Positions 25,125 through 33,187 of a DNA stretch of 44,865 nucleotides are shown here, piece after piece. The notes beneath the pieces were generated by a model, which had not been told where the DNA came from, ran no database searches, and saw only the letters and a list, made by a program, of their open reading frames with translations. The DNA comes from Wohlfahrtiimonas populi (GTDB taxonomy: Bacteria; Pseudomonadota; Gammaproteobacteria; Cardiobacteriales; Wohlfahrtiimonadaceae). Positions within the stretch are counted from its first letter, which is position 1. Each line of letters begins with the position of its first letter. Position numbers and translations under genes: made by a program. The DNA lies in assembly GCF_002006795.1 (NCBI RefSeq), contig NZ_MVDN01000004.1:37887-82751 (forward strand), in the 5' to 3' direction.

Positions 25125-25676
25125 ATGAAAAAACCTGTAATCGTAGGCATCACCATTGCTGTGTTAGTGGGCATTTTTGGCTTCTTCTTCACAACTTTGG
25201 GCAATGATCCAAGCAAACTGCCTTCACAATTAGAAGGGAAAGCTTTGCCTGAATTCACTGCCAATAAGCTTTCTGCACCGGGTAGCATTGCGCAAATTCT
25301 CACGAATGATGATATCAAAGGCCCTGCATTAGTGAATGTATGGGCAACTTGGTGCCCAACTTGTCGTGATGAGCACGAAACATTGAATGTGCTCAAAACA
25401 CAAGGCGTGACTATTTATGGTGTGAACTATAAAGATGATCCCAAATTAGCTTATGAATGGCTCCAAAATCTTGGAAATCCTTATCTATTTAATTTTTTAG
25501 ATATGAGCGGTGCTGTGGGTATTGAACTCGGCGTTTATGGCGCACCTGAAACATTCTTCGTGGACAAAAACAATGTGATCAAATATCGTCATGTAGGTGC
25601 AATCTTGCCTGACATTTGGAACAGCAAGTTGAAAGCGATTTATGAATCATTGGATACTGAAGGAGCACAACCATAA
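25125..25676 (+). CDS. ccmG: thiol:disulfide reductase CcmG (DsbE)
   Basis: 183-residue periplasmic thioredoxin tethered by an N-terminal helix (about 5-24). Active site WCPTC with C77 and C80 inside WATWCPTCRDEH, and GVYGAPETFFVD carrying the cis-proline region. It reduces the heme-binding cysteines of apocytochrome c via CcmH. A single base of its stop is shared with the ccmH start. Confidence 0.96.
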   Translation: MKKPVIVGITIAVLVGIFGFFFTTLGNDPSKLPSQLEGKALPEFTANKLSAPGSIAQILTNDDIKGPALVNVWATWCPTCRDEHETLNVLKTQGVTIYGVNYKDDPKLAYEWLQNLGNPYLFNFLDMSGAVGIELGVYGAPETFFVDKNNVIKYRHVGAILPDIWNSKLKAIYESLDTEGAQP

Positions 25677-26134
25677 TGAAAAAACTCTTAATGTTAGCGT
25701 TATTTTTAGGTGCTGTTGCGACTGCAAACGTGAATATCTATCCATTCAGTGATCAAGTAAGTGAAAAACGTTTCAACTCACTCATCACAGATTTACGTTG
25801 CCCAAAATGTCAAAACCAAAACTTAGCAGATTCGGATGCGCCTTTGGCGAAAGATTTAAAAGATCGTGTTTATACTATGATCAACGATGGCCGAAGTGAT
25901 GGCGAAATTTTAACTTTTATGGTGGATCGCTACGGTGATTTCGTTTTATATACGCCACCTGTTAAACCCATCACTTGGTTCTTGTGGTTTGGTCCTGCCA
26001 TCATTTTGATTGGCGTATTAGTCATCATCTTTGCTCGCCGTCGTAAACCTGCCGTTGAAACTGTCCAACCATTATCACAATCAGAAGCAGAGCAATTGGC
26101 TGAGCTGTTAAATAAAAAGGATACTCATCAATGA
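25676..26134 (+). CDS. ccmH: cytochrome c maturation protein CcmH
   Basis: 152-residue CcmH of the short type. Signal/anchor at 1-18, redox pair LRCPKCQNQNLADSDAP with C42 and C45, then a C-terminal membrane helix (about 100-121) and a short cytosolic tail. It holds apocytochrome cysteines reduced for CcmF. In E. coli CcmH is fused to a TPR domain; here that part is the separate ccmI gene, overlapping by four bases (ATGA). Confidence 0.95.
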   Translation: MKKLLMLALFLGAVATANVNIYPFSDQVSEKRFNSLITDLRCPKCQNQNLADSDAPLAKDLKDRVYTMINDGRSDGEILTFMVDRYGDFVLYTPPVKPITWFLWFGPAIILIGVLVIIFARRRKPAVETVQPLSQSEAEQLAELLNKKDTHQ

Positions 26135-27867
26135 TTTTCGCATCTTTCCTCCTTTTCGCGCTGACAATGTTGGTAATCTTTTACCCATTGACTCGCTCTC
26201 AATCAGCACAGCAAGAAGTCACATTGCAAGATCTCTATCAAAAGAACTATGTTGCAACAGAAAAGCGTCTTTCTGCTGAATTAAGTAGCGGCAAGTTAAC
26301 GCAGGATGACTATGACATTCAAAATGCTGAAGCTGCACGTGATTTATTAAAAATCAACCAAAAAAATCGTACTAACCTTTCTAAACCTGCACGTTTATTG
26401 GTGGTATTGATTGCATTGCTCTTCCCTGTTTTAGCCATTGGCGGTTTTTGGGCATTTTCTTATACGCCGGAAACACGCACATTTGATGCAGAGCGTTCTC
26501 GCTTAATCAATGAATTCACAGAATGGCGTGAAGTGATCCCAACATCTGAGTTGGATTCATTGAATGGTATCTTAGCCATTGAACCGCAACCTCGTAATCC
26601 TGAGATCTTCAATGAATTGAAATACGGTTTCCCTGCTTTGTTCTTCATGAGCGCAAAAGATACACATGACAACATTCCAACGTTAAAATTATTGGGTAAA
26701 TTGTTGTACGATGTGAAATGGCTCAGTGCTTCTCACGAAGTTTACACACGTGTTTTATCATTAACGCCAAATGATTTCATTGCTAACGCAATGGTGATCG
26801 ACATTGAAATGCAAAGTGCTAACAATAAGATTACACCGGCAATTCAAGCGAAAATGGAACGTTTCTTCGCAATCTTCCCAAAAGAAACCTCTATGCGCGT
26901 GATGTATGCTCAAGCGCTGTATGACAATCAAATGATTGAAAAATCTGTAGAGCAATGGCGCATTTTACGTGAATTATTTGCACAAGACAGAGATCCTGCA
27001 CGTAAAGAGCAAGTGCAACAAACATTGCAAGCAATTGATATGATCATCATGTCAGTTTCTCAGCAAGCGATGGAAACAGCACAAGTACGCAACTATGTGA
27101 TCGATCTAAAAACATTTGCTGATTTAGATTGGAACCAATTATCTACACCATCAATCTTGACGTTGTATATGATTGATCAAGAAGATAATACTTCTGTGGC
27201 TTATAAAGAAGTATTGATCACGCCAAATATGCAATTCCCAACAGAATTATCATTGAATGACTTTGATCGCTTTGCTGATGTGAAAAGCCCAATCCGTAAC
27301 TTTGAACATTTAGCAGTATTTGGTGAAATCACTAATGTTGAAAATGGTGAATCTGTTTATGTCACAGATCTATCTCAATTAACAAAAGGTGCTTATGAAA
27401 GTGCATTGATGTTTGAGCCAAACTCAGAAGATCACGCATTCTCTGAGCCTATGCAAAAAACTGTTGATTTAGTGAAAGCGAAAAAAGATCAACGCATCTT
27501 AGTGCAAGTAAATGCACCAAATGCTGATCTAAGCGCATGGCCGGATGATGCAACTTTAAGCTTATTCATCTCTCCTGCAGGTTCTCGCATGCCATTGGCA
27601 GCTAAGAAAATCCCATCAGCGAAGAACTTAACGTTCCCAATAACTGTTGAAATCACTGATGACAACAAATTAATGCAAGGCACACCAAGTTTATTCACGA
27701 TGGATAATCTAGAAGTGGGCGGTCGTTTAAGCCAAGGTTCAGATGTTGTGGGTAAAGCAGGTGATATTGAAAGTGCTAAACAAGCAGTTTCACCGAGCAA
27801 AGCAAACGTGATTATTTTAGATCAAGTGCGTGAAGAATCTAAAGCTTCACCCATCATGGCTCAATAA
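26131..27867 (+). CDS. ccmI: cytochrome c maturation TPR protein CcmI
   Basis: 578-residue apocytochrome chaperone. Two membrane helices (about 1-17 and 89-111) with a cytosolic loop between, then a long periplasmic part. Residues about 180-310 look like TPR helices (KLLYDVKWLSASHEVYTRVL, FAIFPKETSMRVMYAQALYD); about 380-570 is a beta-rich domain typical of long CcmI proteins. It presents apocytochrome c to the CcmF/H complex. It is longer than many CcmI proteins (about 400). Confidence 0.9.
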   Translation: MIFASFLLFALTMLVIFYPLTRSQSAQQEVTLQDLYQKNYVATEKRLSAELSSGKLTQDDYDIQNAEAARDLLKINQKNRTNLSKPARLLVVLIALLFPVLAIGGFWAFSYTPETRTFDAERSRLINEFTEWREVIPTSELDSLNGILAIEPQPRNPEIFNELKYGFPALFFMSAKDTHDNIPTLKLLGKLLYDVKWLSASHEVYTRVLSLTPNDFIANAMVIDIEMQSANNKITPAIQAKMERFFAIFPKETSMRVMYAQALYDNQMIEKSVEQWRILRELFAQDRDPARKEQVQQTLQAIDMIIMSVSQQAMETAQVRNYVIDLKTFADLDWNQLSTPSILTLYMIDQEDNTSVAYKEVLITPNMQFPTELSLNDFDRFADVKSPIRNFEHLAVFGEITNVENGESVYVTDLSQLTKGAYESALMFEPNSEDHAFSEPMQKTVDLVKAKKDQRILVQVNAPNADLSAWPDDATLSLFISPAGSRMPLAAKKIPSAKNLTFPITVEITDDNKLMQGTPSLFTMDNLEVGGRLSQGSDVVGKAGDIESAKQAVSPSKANVIILDQVREESKASPIMAQ

Positions 27868-27869
27868 AT

Positions 27870-28511
27870 ATGACATTTGCTGAATTTACTTTAGCCATTA
27901 AAGATGTCAGCGCGACGCGTAATTACCGCAAAGTTTTTACGCCTGTTTCGCTGACATTACAAAATGGCATGAGCCTTTATATCGAAGGTGAAAATGGCGC
28001 AGGAAAGACAACTTTCCTGCGCGTTATTGCGGGCTTAAACAATATCTATTTGGGCAATATTCTCTATAACAATGTTGATCGTCAAGAGCTTGCGCACACT
28101 TATAATCACAATATTCTCTATGTTGGGCATGCGCTTGGCTTAAAAGAAGATTTGACTGCCTTTGAAAACATTCATGCGATGCTCAAAATTCAAAATGTAC
28201 AGCGTACAGATGAAGAGATCCGCACAGTGTTTGAAATGCTTTCCATTCCTGCACAAGATCGTGCCATCCGCTTTTTATCCGCAGGTCAAAGACGAAGAGT
28301 TGCACTGTCTCGTTTATGGTTAGAACCCAAAACCATTTGGATTCTCGATGAGCCATTTACAGCATTAGATAAGCGTTCTATTGAGATTTTAGAAGCCACC
28401 ATCACAGAACATTATCAAAAAGGTGGCACAGTTATTTTCACTTCTCATCAAACGCCATCAGAAGGTGTGTATAATCATCACCATATTATTGAAAGCTATA
28501 GGAAAGAATGA
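27870..28511 (+). CDS. ccmA: heme export ATP-binding protein CcmA
   Basis: 213-residue ABC ATPase. Walker A GENGAGKT (40-47), signature LSAGQRRRVALSRL, Walker B IWILDEPFTALD, switch histidine in TSHQTP. With CcmB and CcmC it releases heme-loaded CcmE. It starts two bases after ccmI and overlaps ccmB by four. ccmA usually opens the operon; here it comes eighth. Confidence 0.96.
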   Translation: MTFAEFTLAIKDVSATRNYRKVFTPVSLTLQNGMSLYIEGENGAGKTTFLRVIAGLNNIYLGNILYNNVDRQELAHTYNHNILYVGHALGLKEDLTAFENIHAMLKIQNVQRTDEEIRTVFEMLSIPAQDRAIRFLSAGQRRRVALSRLWLEPKTIWILDEPFTALDKRSIEILEATITEHYQKGGTVIFTSHQTPSEGVYNHHHIIESYRKE

Positions 28512-29176
28512 GTGTATTCACTGCGATCATTCAACGTGATCTACAATTAGGCATGCGCCAACGCACAGAATTACTGACGCCCATGATCTTTTTCTTGATC
28601 GTTGTGAGTTTGTTTCCACTCGGTTTAGGGTTGGATAATGAAAAAGTCATGCGTGATGTTTCACCTGCCATTTTATGGATTGGTGCTCTATTGTCGAACA
28701 TGTTGATCATGGATCGCTTATTCAAAAGTGATTATGATGATGGTTCTTTAGAGCAATTGATGCTATCAGGCTCGCCACTCGTTGTGGTTGTATTTGCCAA
28801 GATCATTGCACATTGGTGCTTAACTGCTGTGCCACTTATCATTGTTTCACCCATCTTGGGCTTAATGCTCTATTTTTCTGTGCCACAAGCACTAGAAACC
28901 ACATTCCTTTTACTCATTGGCACACCAGTTTTAAGTTGCATTGGTGCCATTTGTACAGCTTTAACACTACAATTAAAACGTGCAGGCTTATTATTGAGTA
29001 TCATTGCACTACCATTATTTTTACCTGTACTAATTTTTGGCGTACAGGCAACACTTCGCATCGTTGAAGGACATTCTGTGATCGGCTTTTATGCTGTATT
29101 TGCAGCCCTCGACTTGATCACGCTTGCCGTCGCCCCATTGATTACAGCTTTTGCACTACGCATTAGTCTTAACTAA
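28508..29176 (+). CDS. ccmB: heme exporter membrane subunit CcmB
   Basis: 222-residue inner-membrane protein with six helices, the permease partner of CcmA. Seen: RDLQLGMRQRTELLTPMIFFLIVVSLFPLGLG and YDDGSLEQLMLSGSPL, which are standard for CcmB. ATGA overlap with ccmA. The AAA+ gene begins 17 bases after its stop. Confidence 0.96.
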   Translation: MSVFTAIIQRDLQLGMRQRTELLTPMIFFLIVVSLFPLGLGLDNEKVMRDVSPAILWIGALLSNMLIMDRLFKSDYDDGSLEQLMLSGSPLVVVVFAKIIAHWCLTAVPLIIVSPILGLMLYFSVPQALETTFLLLIGTPVLSCIGAICTALTLQLKRAGLLLSIIALPLFLPVLIFGVQATLRIVEGHSVIGFYAVFAALDLITLAVAPLITAFALRISLN

Positions 29177-29193
29177 ATTTTCTTGAGTTTTAC

Positions 29194-31290
29194 ATGACAA
29201 AAAAAACAATACCATCCACCAACATGGAATATTCTGAACAATTGCCACCTTTGGTACATTCATGGATTTTAACCATTATTTTGGATTTAGGTGGCCATCG
29301 TGAATTTATCCATAAGGATTTTTTCAGTGATGATCAACTAGCTACAGCACTTTCATTGGATAAATGGATCAACCATAAGCCACCATTGAACCGTGCAGAT
29401 ATTTTAAAAACATTGCGCGAACAGCAAGAAAAACTCTTGGCTGATCCAACATTGTTCACAACAGCATATAATCATGATCTTCGCCACAACTTAGACAATC
29501 TCAAAACATTGATTGATCTCTCTGATGTGGAATGTACTTTATTAGAGTTCACATTGATCACGTACAATGAAACATTGTTGAACAATGCATTGGATTTATT
29601 GGGTGCGATTAGCTCAGATCAAATGTACCGCATTTTATCTGTACTCTTACAAAAAACACCGCAAGAAATTCGTACTGCATTTGCATCGGATGGCACATTA
29701 GCGCGCACAGGTTTAGTTCGCGTTCATCATGGCCCTTCTCTATTCTTCCGCGGCAAAGTGGATTTATTGTCTCGCAATTTTATTGAAGCGATGTTTTCAC
29801 ATGAAACAACGCCATACAATATCTTAAAAGATGTTGTTTCTAAATCTAAGCCAACAGAATTAACTTTAGATAATTTCGGTTACTTAAAAACTGAGTTATC
29901 TGTTTTAGTACCTTATTTACAGCATGCTTTGGACAATAATGAAAAAGGCGTGAATATCCTTGTATACGGCGAACCAGGCACAGGGAAAACAGAATTAGCA
30001 CGCGTTTTGGTGGAATATTTTAAAGTTTCTGCTTATGAAGTGGTTTCTGAATCTATTCAAGGCGAAGGCGTAGAAAAAGGCGAACAGCGTTTATATGCTT
30101 ATTTGGCTGCGCAAAACTTCTTCTGCAATCAAAAATCATTGATCATTTTTGATGAAATCGAAGATGTATTCTTTGATGCTTCATCAGAAGGTTTACCGAA
30201 CTTCTCGAAAGCTTGGTTCAACCATATTTTGGAAACCAATAAAATCCCAACCATTTGGATTTGTAACGATACTTACGAAATCGACCCTGCCATCATTCGC
30301 CGTTTCGATTTCACATTCCATTTGGCTCCGCCACCAAAATCAGAACGCAAAGCAATGCTCGAATCAGCATTGAAATGTTCACTCAGCCCAAATACTTTGA
30401 ATGCATTGGCATTATCGAAAGATTTAGTGCCTGCAATCATTGATCGCACTGCAAAAGTTCTCAATACTATCGAGAAATCATTGGATGTAAGCTACGATGA
30501 AGCTGCTGCTGCTATCATCAATGGCACTTTGAAAGCGCAAGGTAATGATGAAATTCGCATCGCTAAAATTGGTGGATTGAGCGAGATTTATAACCCTGCA
30601 TTCACAAATACTGATAACAATTTGGCACTATTGGCTGAGCGTTTAAAAGTATTCAATGAAGCGCGCATCTGTTTATATGGTGCTTCGGGTACTGGTAAAT
30701 CAGCATTTGCACATTACTTATCAGATTATCTCAACAAGCCTTTGCTCATCAAAAAAGTATCAGATTTAATGGATAAATATGTGGGCGAAACTGAGAAACA
30801 GATCGCAGCTGCATTCCATGAAGCAAATACAACAGGCTCAATCTTGTTAATGGATGAAGTGGATAGCTTCTTGCGTGATCGTCGCCATGCTCAGCAGAAT
30901 TATGAAGTCACAATGGTGAACGAAATGCTGACGCAAATGGAAGAATTTTCAGGTATTTTCATCGCAACCACAAACTTGATGGATCACTTAGATCAAGCAA
31001 TGCTCCGCCGTTTTGACTTTAAAGTGAAATTTAATTACTTAACATCAGAACAAGCTTGGTTGCTTTTCAATGAACAATGCCGTTATTTGGGCTTTAAAGA
31101 GATTGATCCTGCATTGGAAGAGAGCTTTAAAAAACTCACAAGCTTAGCGCCTGGTGACTTTGCGATTTCTGCCCGCCAAGCAAAATTGGGCGTGATCACA
31201 AAACCTGAAGAAATCATCGCACAGCTTGTTAAGGAAAATGACTTGAAACAAGCCAAAGGCACCACGATCGGGTTTGTGGCTGGCAAATAA
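29194..31290 (+). CDS. tandem AAA+ ATPase of unknown role
   Basis: 698-residue cytosolic protein with two AAA+ modules. First module: Walker A GEPGTGKT (259-266), Walker B IIFDEIED with D320, IRRFDF. Second: GASGTGKS (496-503), Walker B LLMDEVD with D554, LRRFDF. Both have the acidic pairs for hydrolysis and RRFD arginines. The first 240 residues have no recognised motif and are probably helical. The architecture recalls CDC48/SpoVK-like unfoldases, but without a named family I assign no target. It follows ccmB by 17 bases with a weak ribosome site and precedes the RelA/SpoT-like gene by ten, so it is in the same message. Base composition is like the ccm genes. Confidence 0.85.
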   Translation: MTKKTIPSTNMEYSEQLPPLVHSWILTIILDLGGHREFIHKDFFSDDQLATALSLDKWINHKPPLNRADILKTLREQQEKLLADPTLFTTAYNHDLRHNLDNLKTLIDLSDVECTLLEFTLITYNETLLNNALDLLGAISSDQMYRILSVLLQKTPQEIRTAFASDGTLARTGLVRVHHGPSLFFRGKVDLLSRNFIEAMFSHETTPYNILKDVVSKSKPTELTLDNFGYLKTELSVLVPYLQHALDNNEKGVNILVYGEPGTGKTELARVLVEYFKVSAYEVVSESIQGEGVEKGEQRLYAYLAAQNFFCNQKSLIIFDEIEDVFFDASSEGLPNFSKAWFNHILETNKIPTIWICNDTYEIDPAIIRRFDFTFHLAPPPKSERKAMLESALKCSLSPNTLNALALSKDLVPAIIDRTAKVLNTIEKSLDVSYDEAAAAIINGTLKAQGNDEIRIAKIGGLSEIYNPAFTNTDNNLALLAERLKVFNEARICLYGASGTGKSAFAHYLSDYLNKPLLIKKVSDLMDKYVGETEKQIAAAFHEANTTGSILLMDEVDSFLRDRRHAQQNYEVTMVNEMLTQMEEFSGIFIATTNLMDHLDQAMLRRFDFKVKFNYLTSEQAWLLFNEQCRYLGFKEIDPALEESFKKLTSLAPGDFAISARQAKLGVITKPEEIIAQLVKENDLKQAKGTTIGFVAGK

Positions 31291-31300
31291 GGAGTACTCA

Positions 31301-32317
31301 ATGGCATCATTAGATTTTGAAAAAGAAAAAACAGCTTTTAGAGATTATTGGAATCAGCACAACAAAACTCTTGAGCAAGCTAAAGAAACTTTTGTAGTGA
31401 TTATAAATTCACTCATTGCCAAAGATTTTCAAATATCAGCTATTTATGGAAGAGTTAAAGATAAAGAAGAGTCTATTAGAAAATTTGCTCATAAATACCA
31501 ATCAAAATTAGAATCTGAAGGAAAACCATATGAAATAAAAGATCACATCACAGATCTAATTGGTTTACGCCTTGTAACTCTATATGAACCTGATGTTAAA
31601 AAAATTAAAGACTTGCTTTTAACGGAATTTAAAGTAATTGGTGTCACAGATAAAATCTCTAGTATGGAATCCAAGGAAGACTCTTTTGGCTATAAAGGAT
31701 TACATGTTGACTTACAATTAAATAGCAAACGATCTGATATGTCAGAATATATTAATTATGCAGATTATACATTTGAACTACAAATTCGAACTATTATTCA
31801 AGACGCTTGGAGCGTCTTAGACCATAAAATAAAATATAAAAAAGCAATTCCTATAGAATTTAAACGACGTATTAATACATTAGCCGCTCTCTTTGAATTA
31901 GCAGACAGAGAATTTATGAGTATTAAAAATGATACTGAACTAATGGAGCAAAATATTAAAAAAGCTGCTTTAGAAGAAGAAAACTTATTAGATGCTTTCA
32001 ACTTCCTCAAAGTTGTATCTGAACATTTTTCTGATTATGAATTTAAAGGTTTTAAAATAGATGGTTTTGTTGAGTCTATAATATCTACAGAGCCTATGAC
32101 CGCAAAAGAGTTTAACACTATACTCTCAGATCAAAAATCAAAAATTGATTTATATAGTCATTATTTACAACAATCTTCTGATCCTCATACTATGAATCCA
32201 TATACAGAAATTAGACATATGCTATATGTTTCAAATAAAGAAAAATTTTCAGATATTCTTTATAAAAAACAAAAAGATAACTTTGATCTATGGTTAAAAG
32301 ATAACGATAAATCGTGA
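31301..32317 (+). CDS. RelA/SpoT-domain protein (putative small alarmone synthetase)
   Basis: 338 residues from the ATG at 31301, chosen for GGAG six bases upstream; the frame is open a little further left. The nucleotidyltransferase domain fills about 40-195: GRVKDKEES (50-58) with R51, K53 and S58 in the RxK...S position, DLIGLR (85-90), GYKGLH (130-135), ELQIRT (159-164) with the ExQ pair, and AW...H..YK (169-180). No HD hydrolase domain is present, so it should only transfer pyrophosphate, making (p)ppGpp, ppApp or pyrophosphorylating tRNA. Residues 196-338 are helical and unassigned. It is much more AT-rich than its neighbours (two sampled 60-base stretches are 25% GC), suggesting transfer. 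No obvious antitoxin gene flanks it. Confidence 0.82.
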   Translation: MASLDFEKEKTAFRDYWNQHNKTLEQAKETFVVIINSLIAKDFQISAIYGRVKDKEESIRKFAHKYQSKLESEGKPYEIKDHITDLIGLRLVTLYEPDVKKIKDLLLTEFKVIGVTDKISSMESKEDSFGYKGLHVDLQLNSKRSDMSEYINYADYTFELQIRTIIQDAWSVLDHKIKYKKAIPIEFKRRINTLAALFELADREFMSIKNDTELMEQNIKKAALEEENLLDAFNFLKVVSEHFSDYEFKGFKIDGFVESIISTEPMTAKEFNTILSDQKSKIDLYSHYLQQSSDPHTMNPYTEIRHMLYVSNKEKFSDILYKKQKDNFDLWLKDNDKS

Positions 32318-32326
32318 CCATAAACC

Positions 32327-32351
32327 AAAAGCCCTCAACGAGGGCTTTTTT
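32327..32351 (+). terminator. terminator at the end of the ccm run
   Basis: Nine-base-pair stem AAAAGCCCT (32327-32335) with 32341-32349, loop CAACG, followed by a T run. It closes the rightward run; the A-rich left side may also help terminate the convergent NYN gene. Confidence 0.85.
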
Positions 32352-32358
32352 GTTGGAT

Positions 32359-33036
32359 TTAGGCAGTCATTTTGGTGAGGAAATCTTGCATTCGATTGGC
32401 ATTATATTTCACAAGATTACCTTGGTTTTTGATGTGCACAACATCCAAAAATTCCATTCGGCTGATCACATGGCTCACTAAATGTTCGCGTGCTCTATCC
32501 GTCATATCACGGGCTTTAAGCTGTGCACGAATTGAATTCCGTAAGCCTTCCAATTTCACAGGGCGAGAGCAGTCTTCGATCTTGTGAAGCATTCTGCACA
32601 TTTTAATGAGCACAGAATCGAACTGTAATTCTTTATCACTGCGTGTTGTGCCTACACGCTTGGCTTTTTTATCAGGCGCACGATTCACTAGATTAATGAT
32701 GGCATCGAAATCTTTATCATTGGAATAAATTTCAAAGCGATCATATTGCTCAAAGTAACAGCCGAGCATAAAAGTAATGCCAAAATCCGCAGAATTATTA
32801 GCTGTATCGCCCATTTTAATGAGCTCTAAGCGACCTTGTATCACAAAGTTGCTTAATGCAGTTAACCAATCTAGGGGAATTTTCACGCCAGTGTTGGCGT
32901 AGCAGATCACAACTTTATGATATTCTTTGAACTCTAGGATGAGCTCGGTGATCTTTGAGGGGCAGTTTTCAATATCTATGAACAGAATTGAGCGTTGAGA
33001 ATTATCGGGTAAGTTAATAATTGTTTTATCTCGCAT
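32359..33036 (-). CDS. NYN/PIN-like nuclease-domain protein
   Basis: 225 residues. The N-terminal half has the acidic residues of the NYN (LabA-type PIN) ribonuclease fold: FIDIEN with D21, E23 and N24; SADFGITFMLG with D84; and YSNDKDFDAI with D107, D109 and D111. The second half (about 140-225) is helical and basic, with LEGLRNSIRAQLKARDMTDRAREHLVSHVI, and may be a nucleic-acid binding or OST-HTH-like region. RNA cleavage is inferred from the fold only. A strong AAGGAG ribosome site precedes the ATG at 33036. It converges on the RelA/SpoT-like gene. A shortened relic of this gene lies at about 39744-39862. Confidence 0.75.
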   Translation of the reverse strand: MRDKTIINLPDNSQRSILFIDIENCPSKITELILEFKEYHKVVICYANTGVKIPLDWLTALSNFVIQGRLELIKMGDTANNSADFGITFMLGCYFEQYDRFEIYSNDKDFDAIINLVNRAPDKKAKRVGTTRSDKELQFDSVLIKMCRMLHKIEDCSRPVKLEGLRNSIRAQLKARDMTDRAREHLVSHVISRMEFLDVVHIKNQGNLVKYNANRMQDFLTKMTA

Positions 33037-33079
33037 AGTTGCACTCCTTTGAAATGAAACTCACTTGATGCTATCAGTC

Positions 33080-33100
33080 TTTTTTGACAGTTTTTTGACA
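33080..33100. repeat. direct repeat TTTTTTGACA, 11-base period
   Basis: TTTTTTGACA occurs at 33080-33089 and 33091-33100, one helical turn apart, upstream of the NYN gene. It could be an operator for a protein binding one face of the helix, or on the minus strand part of the promoter (TTGTCA). Confidence 0.4.
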
Positions 33101-33127
33101 AAAAAAATTTTATTTTCATGCATAAAA

Positions 33128-33147
33128 AAAAGCGGCTTTCGCCGCTT
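33128..33147 (-). terminator. terminator of the YkvI-like gene
   Basis: Stem AAGCGGC (33130-33136) with GCCGCTT (33141-33147), loop TTTC, followed on the minus strand by a run of eight T. It lies 40 bases after the stop of the YkvI-like gene. Confidence 0.85.
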
Positions 33148-33187
33148 CAAAAATAACTACCAAACTATCATTATTATAAGTGTCACT

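Noticed and set aside
31274-31300. Upstream in-frame start of the RelA/SpoT-like gene within the AAA+ gene
   Set aside because: It would overlap the AAA+ reading frame and lacks a ribosome site, while ATG at 31301 has GGAG at good spacing.
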